Assembly: GCA_022457065.1 (NCBI GenBank)
Contig: JAJGBQ010000006.1
Coordinates: forward strand, 1,426,001-1,490,000
Length of the DNA stretch: 64,000 nucleotides
DNA from: Curvularia sp. ZM96
Lineage: Eukaryota; Ascomycota; Dothideomycetes; Pleosporales; Pleosporaceae
Reading direction: 5' to 3'
In this document: one piece after another, positions 42,527 through 55,200 of the stretch
How positions within the stretch are numbered: the stretch's first letter is position 1
Layout: each line of letters opens with the position of its first letter
The notes under the pieces: generated by a model
The model's database searches: none
The model's input: the letters and a program-made list of their open reading frames with translations, nothing else
Told to the model about the DNA's origin: nothing
Program-made: the position numbers and the translations under genes

Positions 42527-45500
42527 ATGGCTCCCACCGATGACATGACTACATCACAAGTGCCGGACCACCCACGCGACTCGCCGCCCACCGCCTCCCA
42601 CTCGAGCACTCCGTCGATACAGGAGCTGCCAAGGCATCCGTCACGTGCTTTGAACAGTGCACTGCGCGGCAATGTCGTAGAGGTGCGCGATCCCCGTCGG
42701 GTGCTCGAGTGCTCGCAGACGGAACGCCAGCGCCAGTTCCAGCATCTCGTGCGCAGGTCAGTCCATCTCGGTTCGTGCACATTGGAACGATGCGCTGACC
42801 AAGACAGTTACCTATCTCAGATCCTCCACGGCTGCGAGAATGCCTACTGCAACACCCCCACTTGTCTCTCGTCCCACACACACAATGCTTCCAAGCCCCA
42901 CCGTCCTCCTACACAACTTACCGCTACCGCCCTAGCACACTACCTTGCCAGTCAAGATAATCCGCAGCGAGGCTTATGCCCGAACAAACTGAAGATAGCG
43001 CCATCTTCCTTTGAACTTGGTGGTGCCTCTGCACAGTCAACGGATAGCTCGAATCAGGACTCCGCGGGACGTACCCCGGCAGGGCAGCAGGCACATCGAC
43101 ATGGAGATGCACGTATTGGGGCCGACCAGGGCAACGCTCATGCTCGTCGCCAAGTGTCAGAGGAGAATGGTACCATCGTGAGTGAACTCACGCGCCGGCA
43201 ACAGGTTAGGAAAGACCCAAAGGCTCTTGGTCAGAACTTGTACGACAGCTTCACCATGATATATTCCTATACCAAACAAATACCCAACACCGCCTCTGTA
43301 CTTGCTTCTCTACGCCCTTCTCATGACGCTTCTTCCCAAAACACGAATCGTTCCCAGAAAGACACATATGGCGGAGGTTCCACAGCAGACCGCTCGTCCC
43401 ACTCAAACGAACATACTAGCCCAGTACATGTCAATGGAAAACCCCGCACGATCCGTGAACATTCTCAGTCCAAACTAAGGACACATGACAATGCAACCGC
43501 AGGTAACACAGCGGCTCGAATTACCCCCAATGGTCAACAGATTCACAAGATACCTTATCACCCTCCTAGCAGTACAGCGCGAAGCCAGTCATTTACAGAT
43601 ACAGGTTCTGTTCCGTCCGATGGGGCAGCACCTCCAACGATGCTATCTATTTCAAAGTCTGGTAGGAAAAGTTTCACCATCGGAGGAACGAGGCCAGCTT
43701 CTACAAACGACATCAAGGACATCAAGGGTATTTCCAAGGCCTCATCGAGTTCCAAGAAAGAGTCTACCAGTCAGCATTCAACAAAGGAAGGCATACCTGT
43801 TTTGTCCAGTCTGAACTGCAACACTTTGGATCAGCTCAAAGAAGAGGTGCACCCTCGTGGAGACGATAGACTTACAGACTTCAACTATGTCGCAGACTGG
43901 GATCGCTATCGTTCCAACCGACGAGAAAAGCTAGTTGTCAATCGGTCATTGTTCTACACACTGAGCGATTGCGAGACACTGCTATCATCTTTCCACGATA
44001 GCAATAAGGCTTTCAAAGACTCACCACTACCGCATCTTGACTCCCAAAGATTGGCGAACTCTTTCCGAGACTGGAACCACCGGAACGGTTCACTCATCTT
44101 TGATAGTTTGTGGCTGGCATTGGAAGCCCTGTTTGTCCCGCCTCCTGAACTCGCTCTCCATAAAAGCCCTCGTCTGAGACCATCAATCAAACGCACTTCT
44201 TCTGATAGCCGGTCTGGGCAAACACAAAGCAACGTCAGTAAAGAAGCCAGTCCGTCACGCTACCTAGATACCCGGGAGGCTGCTCATGTTGTTATGATAT
44301 GCATACACGCTCTCACGTCCTTGGTACCCATAGGTTGGCCACATACGTGGGCTAAAATACGAAAACTACGGTCGTGGGGTATTATCGTACCTCATACAGC
44401 TCCCAATACGGATGTCCACACAGATCCATATATGGACATCATTGATGAGCTTGAATACGAGCCCGCATTCCGTCTTGCAAGTCGCTTGTGTCGCGCTATT
44501 GGAACGCGCTGTTGTTTCGAACACATTCTTAGGAGTTTGAATGACGACGATGTAGAATCTACAGCTACTAATCAGTCGCTTCTAGAAACCATTGTACAGC
44601 ACTTAGAAATAGTCGAGCATGTTGCATTGCCAGCCAAGCGCAAATCAAACCCTGGTCTAAACGTCGGAGGTGACCCCGGTTGGACAGTATCTGCTACATT
44701 CATGGAGTGGTTGAGAACCGTCATCATCAAAGAATGGGACAGCAAAGCCGAAATCAACAAGTGGACCAGTGTTGGCACCGCGGTGACGATCCTGGATAAA
44801 CTTCGTAAGCCAGCCCATATTGCTCCTAAACTAAGCTAACAACTCCAGACTCCAAGTGCCAGTCGCTCAACCTGCGTCCCGATATGTTTGAGATGCCAAT
44901 CTTCAATGAGCGGCTCAATGCGGTGAACGAGCCCGCAGCATTTATTGCGTGGAACAACAAACCCAACACCTTCCATATCCTTCAGTACCCTTTCCTGTTC
45001 TCCGCCCATCACCTAGTTGCATACTTTCGCACCATCAATTTTTCAGAGATGATGAAGCATTATGACCATACAATGCGTACTCAACAAATGCAAGCATCGC
45101 TCAAAATGTTTCTTCGAGAGCCTTACTGGTGGGTCATCAAGAGTCGGCTGAAGGTCACACTGAGCGAATACCTTGTCTTGGATGTCAGTCGAGAAGACCC
45201 ACTAAAGGACACTTTGGACCAGCTGTGGGGCCAAGACAAAAGGATGTTACTTAAGCCGCTCAAGGTGAAGATGGGTCATAGTGAGGGAGAGATCGGTGTG
45301 GATCATGGTGGAATCACATACGAGTTTTTCCGTGTGATTCTCAGTGACGCATTCAAGTCTCAACATGGTTGGTATCCTTAACCTGTTTTTCAAGGCGCTA
45401 TCTGACATGACCAGGAATGTTTACGATCGATCCACAAACGAGAATGACTTGGTTTCAGCCCAAGAGTCTGGAGCCACTGTGGAAGTTTGAGATGCTCGGC

Positions 45501-46340
45501 ATCCTATTCAGCCTCGCTGTCTACAACGGCATCACACTTCCTGTTACGTTTCCCTTAGCTTTCTACGAATATCTCCAGACCAATGGCAATCCTCGCTGCA
45601 CTCATTGTACCGATTATGATGCTATAGAATACATCCGAGACGGTTGGCCAGACTTGGCAGAAAGCTTTCAAGAATTGCTGTCTTGGAACGATGGCAATGT
45701 AGAAGACATTTTCCTACGCGAATACGTCTTCAGCTACGAGGTCTTTGGCCAGAGACTGGATCACAACCTCAAGCACAAATTTTCAGGCGAGGGGCTTAAC
45801 GAAGAGCTGAACGAAGAGACGGAAATGGTAACAAACGAGAATCGCGAACAATACGTCCGCGAATACGTCCGCGCACTAACTCACGATTCTGTTGCTTCAC
45901 AGCTAGAATCCTTCCTTAAGGGCTTCTTGACTTGCATCAACGCCAAGAGCCTACAACTCTTCACACCGACAACCCTACGCGCCCTTATCGAAGGTACGCA
46001 ACACATCTCCATCGCGGACCTCAAGCGCTGCGCAAAATACGAAGAAGGTTACACCGCCGCTCATCCAACTATCCAAAACTTCTGGTCCATCGTCGAACAA
46101 TACACGCAAGAAGATTGTCGACACTTGCTCGAGTTCGTCACGGCGTCGGACCGTGTGCCCGTCACGGGATACGAGAGCATCACGTTTCATATTGCGAGAA
46201 TAGGGGGTGCGCCGCATGCGCTGCCGAGTAGCTCGACGTGCTTTGGGAAATTGTATCTGCCGGACTATCAGGACAGAGAGGTTATGGAGAGGAAGATGCA
46301 GTTGGCCGTTCGTAGTTCGAAGGGTTTTGGGCTGGTGTAG
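42527..46340 (+). CDS. HECT-type E3 ubiquitin ligase with N-terminal AZUL zinc finger
   Basis: Three exons: 42527-44804, 44849-45367 and 45415-46340; introns of 44 nt (phase 1) and 47 nt (phase 1). The product is 1240 aa. An AZUL-type zinc-binding region (about 70-155) shows CTLERC, GCENAYC and PTC followed by LCPNKL, as in UBE3A-like ligases. A long Ser-rich linker follows. The helical middle includes CIHALTSLVPIGWPHTW. The HECT domain occupies the last 350 or so residues: VDHGGITYEFFRVILSDAF, then across the splice KSQHGMFTIDPQTRMTWF, and the catalytic Cys in SSSTCFGKLYLP at about 1208. It ends in GFGLV, close to the conserved six-residue tail. It receives ubiquitin from an E2 on the Cys and passes it to substrates. 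The architecture is closest to the fungal UBE3A/Hul4-type group. Confidence 0.93.
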
Positions 46341-46534
46341 ACTGGGAGGAGGTTTGTGTTAGAGATGGGGATAGAGAGTGATGGTGTTGCCTTGTGCATA
46401 CTAGATTGAGTTGTAGGCGATAAAATGATTGACGAACCTAGAGCGAAAATATGGAAAATTTTACGTATTCCTCCTTGAGTGCTTTGACTTCAATCCATGA
46501 TTTGTTCTTTTTCTTTTCGTTATCTTGAATGATC

Positions 46535-49168
46535 CTACTCCCCACTCGCACGCCCAACTATACTCACCAACCCCAAAACAAGCGCACACGCCGTTATCAT
46601 ATACGAACTAACCCCCCACGCACCCTGTATATCCGCCCTCGCCAGTGTCCACCAGACACCGAATGCCAGACTCGCACAAATCGTCATACCAACAAACGCC
46701 ACAACCATCAAACCAACGTTCCAGTTCTCCTCATAGTACAAGCCCCATCCTTCTGCTGGTGCTTGCCCTGTCGATTGCAACTTACCGCAGTTTCGTTTAG
46801 GGAGCTGATTGAGAATCGACATTTCTTTTTCAGAGATGTGGTCGGGGTGTTTGAAGTAGTGCAGCATCTTTGATGGTAAGACTGGAGGTCCGAAGTCCAA
46901 GGGCCCGGCAGGTGTGCAGTCGTACTCGGCGTTGGACGTTAGGGGTACACATTGACATGCGTCTTGCCGGCAGCAGAGTTTATGCAGGCGAGGTTCGACG
47001 TCGTCGTTTAGACGGAGGTGGAACTGTGGAGAGGTAAGTGGTCTTGTGTTGGGGGTCTTTTGAGTGGTGTGGGTTGACGAACCTGTGTGAAATGGATTCC
47101 TGTTACTGTTTTCAGGAGACGGGAGAGCCATCGTTTGCTAGGAGCTTGAGATATTTGTTCTCGAATGAAACAGAAGAGCTGGCGGTCGTTCGACATCGTC
47201 CCGATACTGTCCTGGCGTAAGAGTTGACCCCCTTGGCTCTCGTGCATGCAAGCCAACAGCAAAAGGTCCCGTGTAGGCGGAGACTCGATGTTGGGTGACG
47301 CGGGTGTTACTGTTATCCTGGGATCGTGATGTTGCGGTAGTGTGTCGCTGCATTTCCCATCTCTCGAAAAAGCCTTTGTCATGTTTCTGGCCATTTCTCG
47401 AAACCAAAGGATTGGGCCGGGAGTGTATTGCTGGTTTGGCGACTCCTTGTTGTAGGAAGTTGCCGTCACCTTACCACCGGTGGATTTCTCCATTCTTTCT
47501 ATCAGTTTGGAAATACCACCAATACGATATTCTTGGACATCTCCAAAGAGAGGAGCGCCACATTCCTGGAGGTAGTCAGCCTCTTTCCAATACGGATGTT
47601 TATCAATAACTCAGATCCAATCAAGCTCTTTGTTGCGGGCACAATTCGTAGTCTGCTTTACCACTTACACAATGCCACCTAAGCCGGATAAAGCCTGGCT
47701 GCAGAGGCGGCTCTAGGCAACCAACCATGACTAGGAAAGTTTTGAAAATGTTAGAGGTTGAGAACAAAAGGCATCTAGTATTCGATGATGGCGCCTCGGT
47801 AGAACGTTCATTCATGGAGTCAACATCTAATCGGTACGAGTCCTTCGGTATAACGAATTTGGTCAGTCTCGCTCGAAAAATCTGGAAGGCTGAACTGCGG
47901 ACAAGAAAGATTCGAAGCATGGCGAGATCATCGAAAAAGTCTTCGTCAATCGGTGCCTCTTCTTCCACTTCATCGAGCTCGACCTGCTCGTTATTGACTT
48001 GGTGCTGAGCTTCGAAACCCTCTAATTGAGTTTTCTCATGCCCTTCCTCTTCTTCGTAGCTTGTTGTTTGCTGATGAGGTACACCTCTTGGTGTATCATT
48101 GAACCTTTCGACAATGCAATGTGCTATATATTGCGCTTTGCTCTGCACGAAACGAGATGCTAACCTCTCCAGTTGGCCGCCTGCCTCACGACGTAGATCT
48201 TTTGCAAAGAGTTGGAGCAGTCTTGATACATTGCGTTGTAACCTTTCTGGTTCCATGGATGTATCTTTTAAGGCCAAGCGATAAAGATCATTGAGCTCCT
48301 CATCTTCCTGAAAGACTCTTTCCAGTTCTACAGTGGCGCTTCTCGCCACTATTGTTGAGTCACTGAACGTAGAAACGAGCGTTGTTGAGGAATCGATTGA
48401 CTGTACAGACATTCTATCATCGTCTTCCAATTGATCTTTATCTTGTTCAATGAAAAAGCGTAGTCTTTCTAATGCGCTCTCCTGTCCTTCGCCATAGCTT
48501 GCAGGCATAGAGACGCCAAGAAGTCCAAGTAGGCAGTATGCTATATCCTCTTTCTCAGTCGTTACGCGATTTTCGGCCCATCGCATGCGCTCATATATAT
48601 TGTACTGGTTAAGAGTAGAGTTGTGCAGCGCTGCAAGCGGAATGCTAGTGATAGTGTGGAGTAGTTGATCGAGCGACGTTTTGTCGCCTATGCGCAGTCC
48701 TTCGCGCGAAAAGAACTCCACTGATAATGGCGCAATTAGCTCTTGCAGTGTCCACCCGCGGGTGAACCACGCGCTTGCACGGAACGACGCCTCCCAGTCG
48801 CTGCGCTGCACTAGCTCGGTTGCAGTCGGCACCGACACATCTGACATAAAGACGTAGCATCGCGTCGCATTCTTGTACCACTGGAACATAGAGTTGATGG
48901 CCCTTGAGCGCTCGTAATTGTTCCATCTGTCGATGCAGCATGTGTCGATCCAGAAGTACTGTAGCTTATCGTGTGCCGCCTGCCTAGCGCAAAACATAAG
49001 CTTCTTGTAGCCTTCCTCTTTCTTCTTATACGTCTCGCTTGTTATGTCTTCGATGAGGATCTCTGAGTCGCTCCATCTATGGGATAGGATGGCGTAGGGT
49101 GGAATGCGTTTGCCGCGAAAATCTGTCAGGACGAGCCTGCTCAACGCGTTAAAGTGAAGGAGTCGCAT
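46535..49168 (-). CDS. HET-domain protein with C-terminal two-helix membrane segment
   Basis: Three exons: 49168-47669, 47565-47083 and 47023-46535; introns of 103 and 59 nt, all phase 0. The product is 823 aa. The HET domain spans about 20-200, with PPYAILSHRW, YFWIDTCCIDRWNNYERSRA and SAWFTRGWTLQELIAP. CLLGLLGVSMPASYGEG follows, as in HET-E/D/R-type N-termini. The middle is charged and ends LQPGFIRLRWHC. Across the first splice this continues ECGAPLFGDVQEYRIGG and ISKLIERMEKSTGGKV, a block common in fungal proteins of this build. The last exon has Cys-rich CCRQDACQCVP, then QLPKR, AEGWGLYYEE and two hydrophobic segments (VGLMVVAFVGMTICASLAFG and MITACALVLGLVSIVG). HET domains trigger cell death in non-self recognition; a membrane end point here is inference. 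The three-exon join is mine; it could be read as separate genes without the splices. Confidence 0.8.
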
Positions 49169-50796
49169 GAAGTGTGTGGCCTTATTTTAGTCAAGGAAAG
49201 AGGAGAGCGAGTAATTTTGCTAAGTTGGGTGTATAACAATAAGACCATGACAAGGCAGAGCAAGCTTAAACAGGGCTCCCATGAAGGCAGCCTTGGGAGG
49301 CGGTGCATCTAGCCAGGCTGAGGGGGCTGAATACGTGGATCAATCAGGGCCGTTCCGCCTCACAGTCTGCACTTGGACAGTGTTTGCTTTGTCGATATAT
49401 CTTAGAAAACGCGCACGCATAAGTAAAGCGTAAGCAGGCAGAGTATATAAGCAAAAGTTATCGTCGTAGCTCGCCGCAACACTCCTGTCAGCGGGACAGC
49501 TTCCGGCACGACCTTAGTCGTGATAATGCAGAACTAGTATCGTATCACATGCGCTTTAGATATGATATAACATGCTTTGGAGGAGGAAGTTGAATGCGCC
49601 GCTGAAAAGCAGTGCTGGATTGAGCTTCCCACTCCCTAGCAGTAAATGCGTATGCACGACTGGGGAAGTGCTGCCGGAAACAAGAGTTTCCTGGGGCACA
49701 ATGCTCAAAGCCGCAGTGCTCAGCCACAGCGCGTAGCAAGAGTCGCAGACATCTCAGCACGCTACTGTAACCCACCGCAATCAACTACCCACTACACCAC
49801 CACTACGTATCCCAATATACTAACTTTGTATACAAAAGCAGTATATTTTTGTGCGCCAATTCACATATCCTAATACTAAAACGTGTACGCCTTACGACGC
49901 CGCCACAGGAGTTGGTTAGCTCTAACGATTCACCACCCTAACTCAACACCCCTCCGACGCTTCGTTATTATTAGCCTAGTCTACTTAGCTATTTGAAAAC
50001 TTAATACATTGTTTCTTAGACATTTCTACTATATCTACGCAAAAAATCCTCGCAGTATTATATATTATTGTGGTAGTAATTGTAGTTTAATCTAGCTGTA
50101 TTTTGATCTGTTGTGGTGCGCGCATCTTGGTGGGGGCAGTTTTTTATTGCACTATTCAAGCGCACCAAGAGCGAGGCTGAAACCGAACAACAAACAAGTG
50201 CGAAGTTCGTCTTCCTTGACTAAACATTTCATTAGAGTATGTGACAACATTTCTGGTGAAAGGTTTTAAGTACAGATTGACTGCGAGTAAGATTTTCGAA
50301 GACATTATGCGTGGCCGTCAAGAACGAAGCGGGTAGGAATTGGCGACGATAGGTGCAGAGTGGGGTATCACTGTACTGATAGTTTAACGGATGTTTACTT
50401 GGGCGAACATAACTGGAGTGGACGTTGTGCTAGCCGAACCCTGGATCCTAACAACCAATAAGAGGGAAAGCATTCCAAATGTGTGACTTTGATTCAATCC
50501 CTAGTAAAAGATGGTTGTATTTTGTGAGATCACTATACGGATTTTTTGCACAGCACAGGAAGATATTTCCAGCAGGTAAAAGTCATCATGAAAATTCAAA
50601 GTCGAGCGGAAGCTCTCGCTACTTGTGTTACTATCAAGAGCGTTTTGTTGTATTTTTTTCGGGTCTGTAGAAAAGGATCCAAAAGTAAACTCCATAGACT
50701 CCCCAAAACAAAGAAACTACACTCCGCGTATCAGTCATCCTTATTCCAAAATCCTGCACAAACCACTCCAACACCTCCCAACCCAATCTAAACAGC
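49169..50796. other. AT-rich intergenic region upstream of the HET gene
   Basis: 1.6 kb without a supported gene. 49900-50110 is markedly AT-rich and could be decayed repeat sequence, but I find no inverted ends or coding remains. Confidence 0.4.
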
Positions 50797-51921
50797 TTAA
50801 TGACCATTCAGCCACGGATCTGGTCCCATCCACCCACACTCAGTGTTAACCCTATGCATAGGATCCTTGCGTGCCTGCGCCGGACCCTTTGTGTTACGAT
50901 CTGGGTTCCTTAGCGACTGGCGTCGTTGGTACGAAGCAAGAACAGCATCCTGCTGCAACTCTACTGGCAAATGCGCAGGATCGATGCGCACACCGGAGCA
51001 ACCCATGCAGAAAGTGATGTACTCGGGCGTGCTCTGCTCCTTAGGCTTCTCACCACATGGGCACATGCGGCCGATGCCGTTGGCCATGCGACGGGCGACG
51101 ATGGCGTCAGAGACGCGGTTCTCAGGGGCATAGAGGTCCTCTTCAAGGCGGTGCGGACGCTTGCCAGTTATGACGGCCTTGTTATGGTGACGCAGGACTT
51201 CTTCGGCAATTTGCCATCTAGCGTGTGTGTCGCGAAGGAAGATAGTGGAACGGCAGGCATGGCAGTGCGTACGTGCCCATTTGGCGATGGAGTTCTCCTC
51301 GCAGATGCAAAGATCCTGGACGCCGTTCGCGGCAGGCCATTGGCGTACCATCGCCAGTGTGCTGTTTTCAGCTAGGCCTGGGTTGGGTTGACCTTGGCGG
51401 AGCCAGTAGAGTTCGACTTCATCACGGATGCAGCCACGGCAGAGTTGGGTGCGGTAGCCGGAAAAGGGGTTGGTATCGGCATCGGTAGTAATCATTGCAT
51501 GCCTACGCTCTTCGTAATCATCAACATGAGTCCTACAACGCCCACAGGTTACAACTGTCTCGGGGCCATCCGGGTGTTCGATATCCTCGATGTAGCTCAG
51601 TGAGGTTGGATAGCCCAAATCTGTAAGCCCAGGACAAGTGACGACCGAGATCGGCTCGCAGAAACCACCCACAGCCCTCCCACAGTGCCAGAAATCAGTG
51701 CACAACCAGGGAATAGATGGTGGCGGTGGCGGTAGTTCTCGTCGTCGTCCCGGGGGTGGCGGCGACTTCTTAGTATTCCCATCTTCCATAGATACAGGCG
51801 TAGGAGAGCCAGGCGTCCGAATGTCTGACGAGCCAAAAGTGAAATCACTGCTCGGAGGAGTCACGGGTGTATCCATCTGGGAGGAAGTTGGTGAATATTC
51901 TGTCAGTGTTCGAATTCCCAA
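50797..51921 (-). CDS. Cys-rich protein of unknown function
   Basis: Single-exon frame of 374 aa; a start at MDTPVTPPSS (51876, 359 aa) is also plausible. I do not recognise it. The N-terminus is Pro/Ser-rich with a polyproline stretch (ELPPPPPSIPW). From residue 80 on there are about 17 Cys, many in CxxC or CxC form: VTCGRCRTHVDD, LCRGCIRDEVELYW, LCICEEN, HCHACRSTIF, MCPCGEK and FCMGCSGVRID. This looks like three or four zinc-binding knuckles rather than a secreted disulphide protein, since there is no signal peptide. Conserved-looking W, H and R residues around the knuckles suggest a real protein. Confidence 0.65.
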   Translation of the reverse strand: MGIRTLTEYSPTSSQMDTPVTPPSSDFTFGSSDIRTPGSPTPVSMEDGNTKKSPPPPGRRRELPPPPPSIPWLCTDFWHCGRAVGGFCEPISVVTCPGLTDLGYPTSLSYIEDIEHPDGPETVVTCGRCRTHVDDYEERRHAMITTDADTNPFSGYRTQLCRGCIRDEVELYWLRQGQPNPGLAENSTLAMVRQWPAANGVQDLCICEENSIAKWARTHCHACRSTIFLRDTHARWQIAEEVLRHHNKAVITGKRPHRLEEDLYAPENRVSDAIVARRMANGIGRMCPCGEKPKEQSTPEYITFCMGCSGVRIDPAHLPVELQQDAVLASYQRRQSLRNPDRNTKGPAQARKDPMHRVNTECGWMGPDPWLNGH

Positions 51922-52208
51922 AAGAGTGCGTTCTTAGCGGAGAAGTGTTGAATGTGCGTAGTCTGTGTTGGAAAGTGGTAGACAGGAACACCTTTTAGGG
52001 GGACAAGAAGAGTAAGTGAATCACTCTCTGCTATACCGTTGTGTAAGATCAGTGGCGAGTGTGGTATGAGATATAACAATGACAACAACACGCAGAGCAA
52101 AAACAATGACGAACTAAGTAAGCACCTTGGATAACGATGTAGGTGTATAATTGCGTGACTACATTGTTCCCTCATATTGCCTCCATCGCCAGGGTAAAAT
52201 TCGGCTCA

Positions 52209-55200
52209 TCATTCATCAACAAGCTCTACTATATTGCCAAACTCTTGGAATAGCCACGGCTCTAGGTCCTTGAAAGCATCCGGGGCTGACTTTTGTTCCG
52301 ATGAGGTGTTGTCAGCCGATTCATCTACCCAGCTCAGAGCTTTGTTCTTCACCATCGGTGCCTGCTCGCCCTTATTCGGCTGGGCCAGTCCTGCTCCAGT
52401 CTTCTCGACAGTATTTTCTTCCATCCCATCGTCGATTCCATTCGCCAAAATGGCATCTGTGTCGTTCTCGAGATTTGTGATTTTGTGGTTCGCCCATTGT
52501 GCATCGTCGAGACTTAATTTGTTGCCGCAGTCAAAACCCGCTTTGATACTTTGCACTGTGTTGGTCTCGCTCTCCTTATTGGCTTGCAGGTCATGAGAAT
52601 CCGCTAGACCAATCATTGCGTCCCCAAACAACGAGTCATCATCACCGAATGTATCTGATCTTGGAGATGCACCGGCGGTGATCGGTTCGCAGTCCATGAA
52701 ATCGTCATCATGTGGCTGTGAATTGTACAACCCAAGCGGTGAATTTTGTCGTTGAAGAGAGTCAAGCCCCCCATGAAAATTTATATTGCCGTAGTCGTTC
52801 GAATCAAGAGGTTTCCGCGCCATGAAGAGATCCACAGAGGAAGATCTGCTCGAGCGACGATGGGAATGGCTGTATGAAGGCTTCGTATGCGCTACAGAGT
52901 TAAACTCAGAGAGCTGACTCTTTCTCTTAGTTGTGCCCTGTAGCTTGTCGTGTACTTTCGGGTCATCTGCAACTTGGTCGGTTTTTTGCCTCTTGTCTTG
53001 CATGGTAAGATCCAACTCTTCAATCCTAGCCAAAGGTTTTCGTTTAGGCGCTGTGAGTTGAAGTCTTGTTTGGATTTCCTTACTCTTTGGCGGTGGGGCC
53101 TTCTGTTGCCGCTGTGGCCATGTCTCACTTGGCTGAACGGACTTGGTCATTTGTTTTTTCTTGGGTGGTTTGTCCATACCATTCTTGCAACATAAGTGCT
53201 TGCATGCCTCGCGGTCTTTGCAGGGGTGATTGCAAGCCCATTTTCCGTTTGGAAGCTGCACCGCACCCTGAGTGGTTCTTTCGGCAACACCATCGGTTTG
53301 CTTGGTGAGACTCCGGCTCTTTACCGTGGTTTTTCCCTTGTTTGAGTTGGCCCTTGCCCCATTCACCGCAGTGATCGCAGCTAGTGGATCATCATATGAC
53401 TCTATATGATTGAATTCGAGGTCACCATTAGCAGCTTCCACGAGTGTATCGTCATCAAGGCCATCATCGTCAAAGTCATCGCTGGCAGTAGTTGGTTTTC
53501 GAGATGTTTCGATATTTTCAGCGCGCCTCTTTGACATGTTGGACTGATTTGGGGCTGACATATCTAGAGTAGAGTTCCTTGAGGACGAGTACATCCATGA
53601 AGGAATCTGAGGTCTCACCGTGGCACTGCGCATGCTGCCGGCTAAGAAAGGTCAGTTGGTCTTATTTTAAAGACGACTTCACACATACCTATGCCATCAC
53701 ACATCACATGACAGTTGATGGACTGAGCGGGGCCAGTCAAGAGGACGGGTACTGCAATAGTTTGTCCGGTACCGAGTTTGGAACCACTTGAAGGAGTAAG
53801 CATTGAGCCAGGTCAGAAAGACCGAAAGCGTACCTGATACGGGCAAAGTGCGCCTTGCGTCCATCAGATGTCTCTAATAAAAGGCAAACGTAGATGAGCT
53901 TTTTGTTGAATTCATGCGGTGGGCGCTCATTCATGAAACCAATGTCCGCCTTGATCTGCATCTTCACACCCTCTGGACCTTTCATGATCTTACTGCTTGT
54001 TAGCAAGTACATAGAAAAAGAATTGAGCTTCTCTCACCGTGGACATATGTGCTTGGAGCGAAACGCGAAGCTTTGGAAAGCGTTTAATCTTGTCGAGGAT
54101 TTGGAGGCCGTAAGGTGGGTTTCTTCCGATCAGTGCCTCAATCCTTTGTGGTTCGCAGCTTTCGAGATCTTCTATAGATTTGATACCTGCATTGACGAGC
54201 TTCCTCACAGCGGCCACACCCAAAGTCTCAATTTGCCTCATTTGGAGAGGACTGTCATCCCAGGCCCTCGCACCAAAGCTACGCTCAAGCATCAAAGCAC
54301 TATGAATGCTGAAAGCATCGCCCAACACGATCTGACAGTCGATGATGCACCGAATTAGACTGCTCAGATTTTTGAATATCATCATTGTCTCATTCGTGTA
54401 CTGCGTCTTGTGTTTGCCCAATTCGCCTTCCCATGAGATGTCGGCGGATCCAAGGACTGACTGGATTATAAGTGATATCTTCTGTGCTGGGAGATCCAAA
54501 TTGACAGGGATAGGCCAGCGGATTGAGGGAGATTTGTTCAAAGCTTTGTAAAGTGACTTTTCGCCTTGGCGGAAACGTATGTTGGAGTACTCTTTAGCTT
54601 GTGCAATGACCGAAAGCTGTCGGTCCGTTAGTAGTTCACACGAAAGAAGCCAGAGCTGCTGGTGACTCACAATCTCGGAGGGAGATGACTTCGCATGAAG
54701 TTCCATGAAAAGTTTCATTGTCTCGAAACGGACATAGTACCGCGACATGGCATGTCCAAACTCGGTACACTTGAAGAATTCCTGACCAGAGACCAGGTTG
54801 CTCTCTCGGAGGAGATTGATGTCGCGAAAACAAATGTCGTCTACTTGCTCTTCGATACTTTGAACAGCTTTATCGCCCTTGAGTTTATAGTATTCAGGGT
54901 TTTGCCGTAACCGGACAAAAAGAAAGGTACCTTTGAGCCACTTCCTAGCCGAAAGCAAATCGCGAATCGTCCCGAGACCGATCTCAGCGTTCATATGGTC
55001 GATCAAGTTCAAATGAAGCTTGCTTTCTATTATTTCTTGGCCGGTGACCATCGATTCGTAATGGTGGACCTTTGCTTGGCGTGTCATTATGACCCCCACT
55101 GCAGTATTGTCAAACTGGGGGCGGCCTGCACGACCAAGCATCTGCATCATTTCCAAGTCAGAGTACTCTTGAAGTCCTTCCGTACTCCATCCTACGGTAT

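Noticed and set aside
47566..47668. HET gene ending at 47621 as a 515-aa protein
   Set aside because: A GTAAGT donor and CTCCAG acceptor join RWHC to ECGAPLFGDV in phase 0, a junction typical of related proteins, so the shorter reading is an intron read-through.
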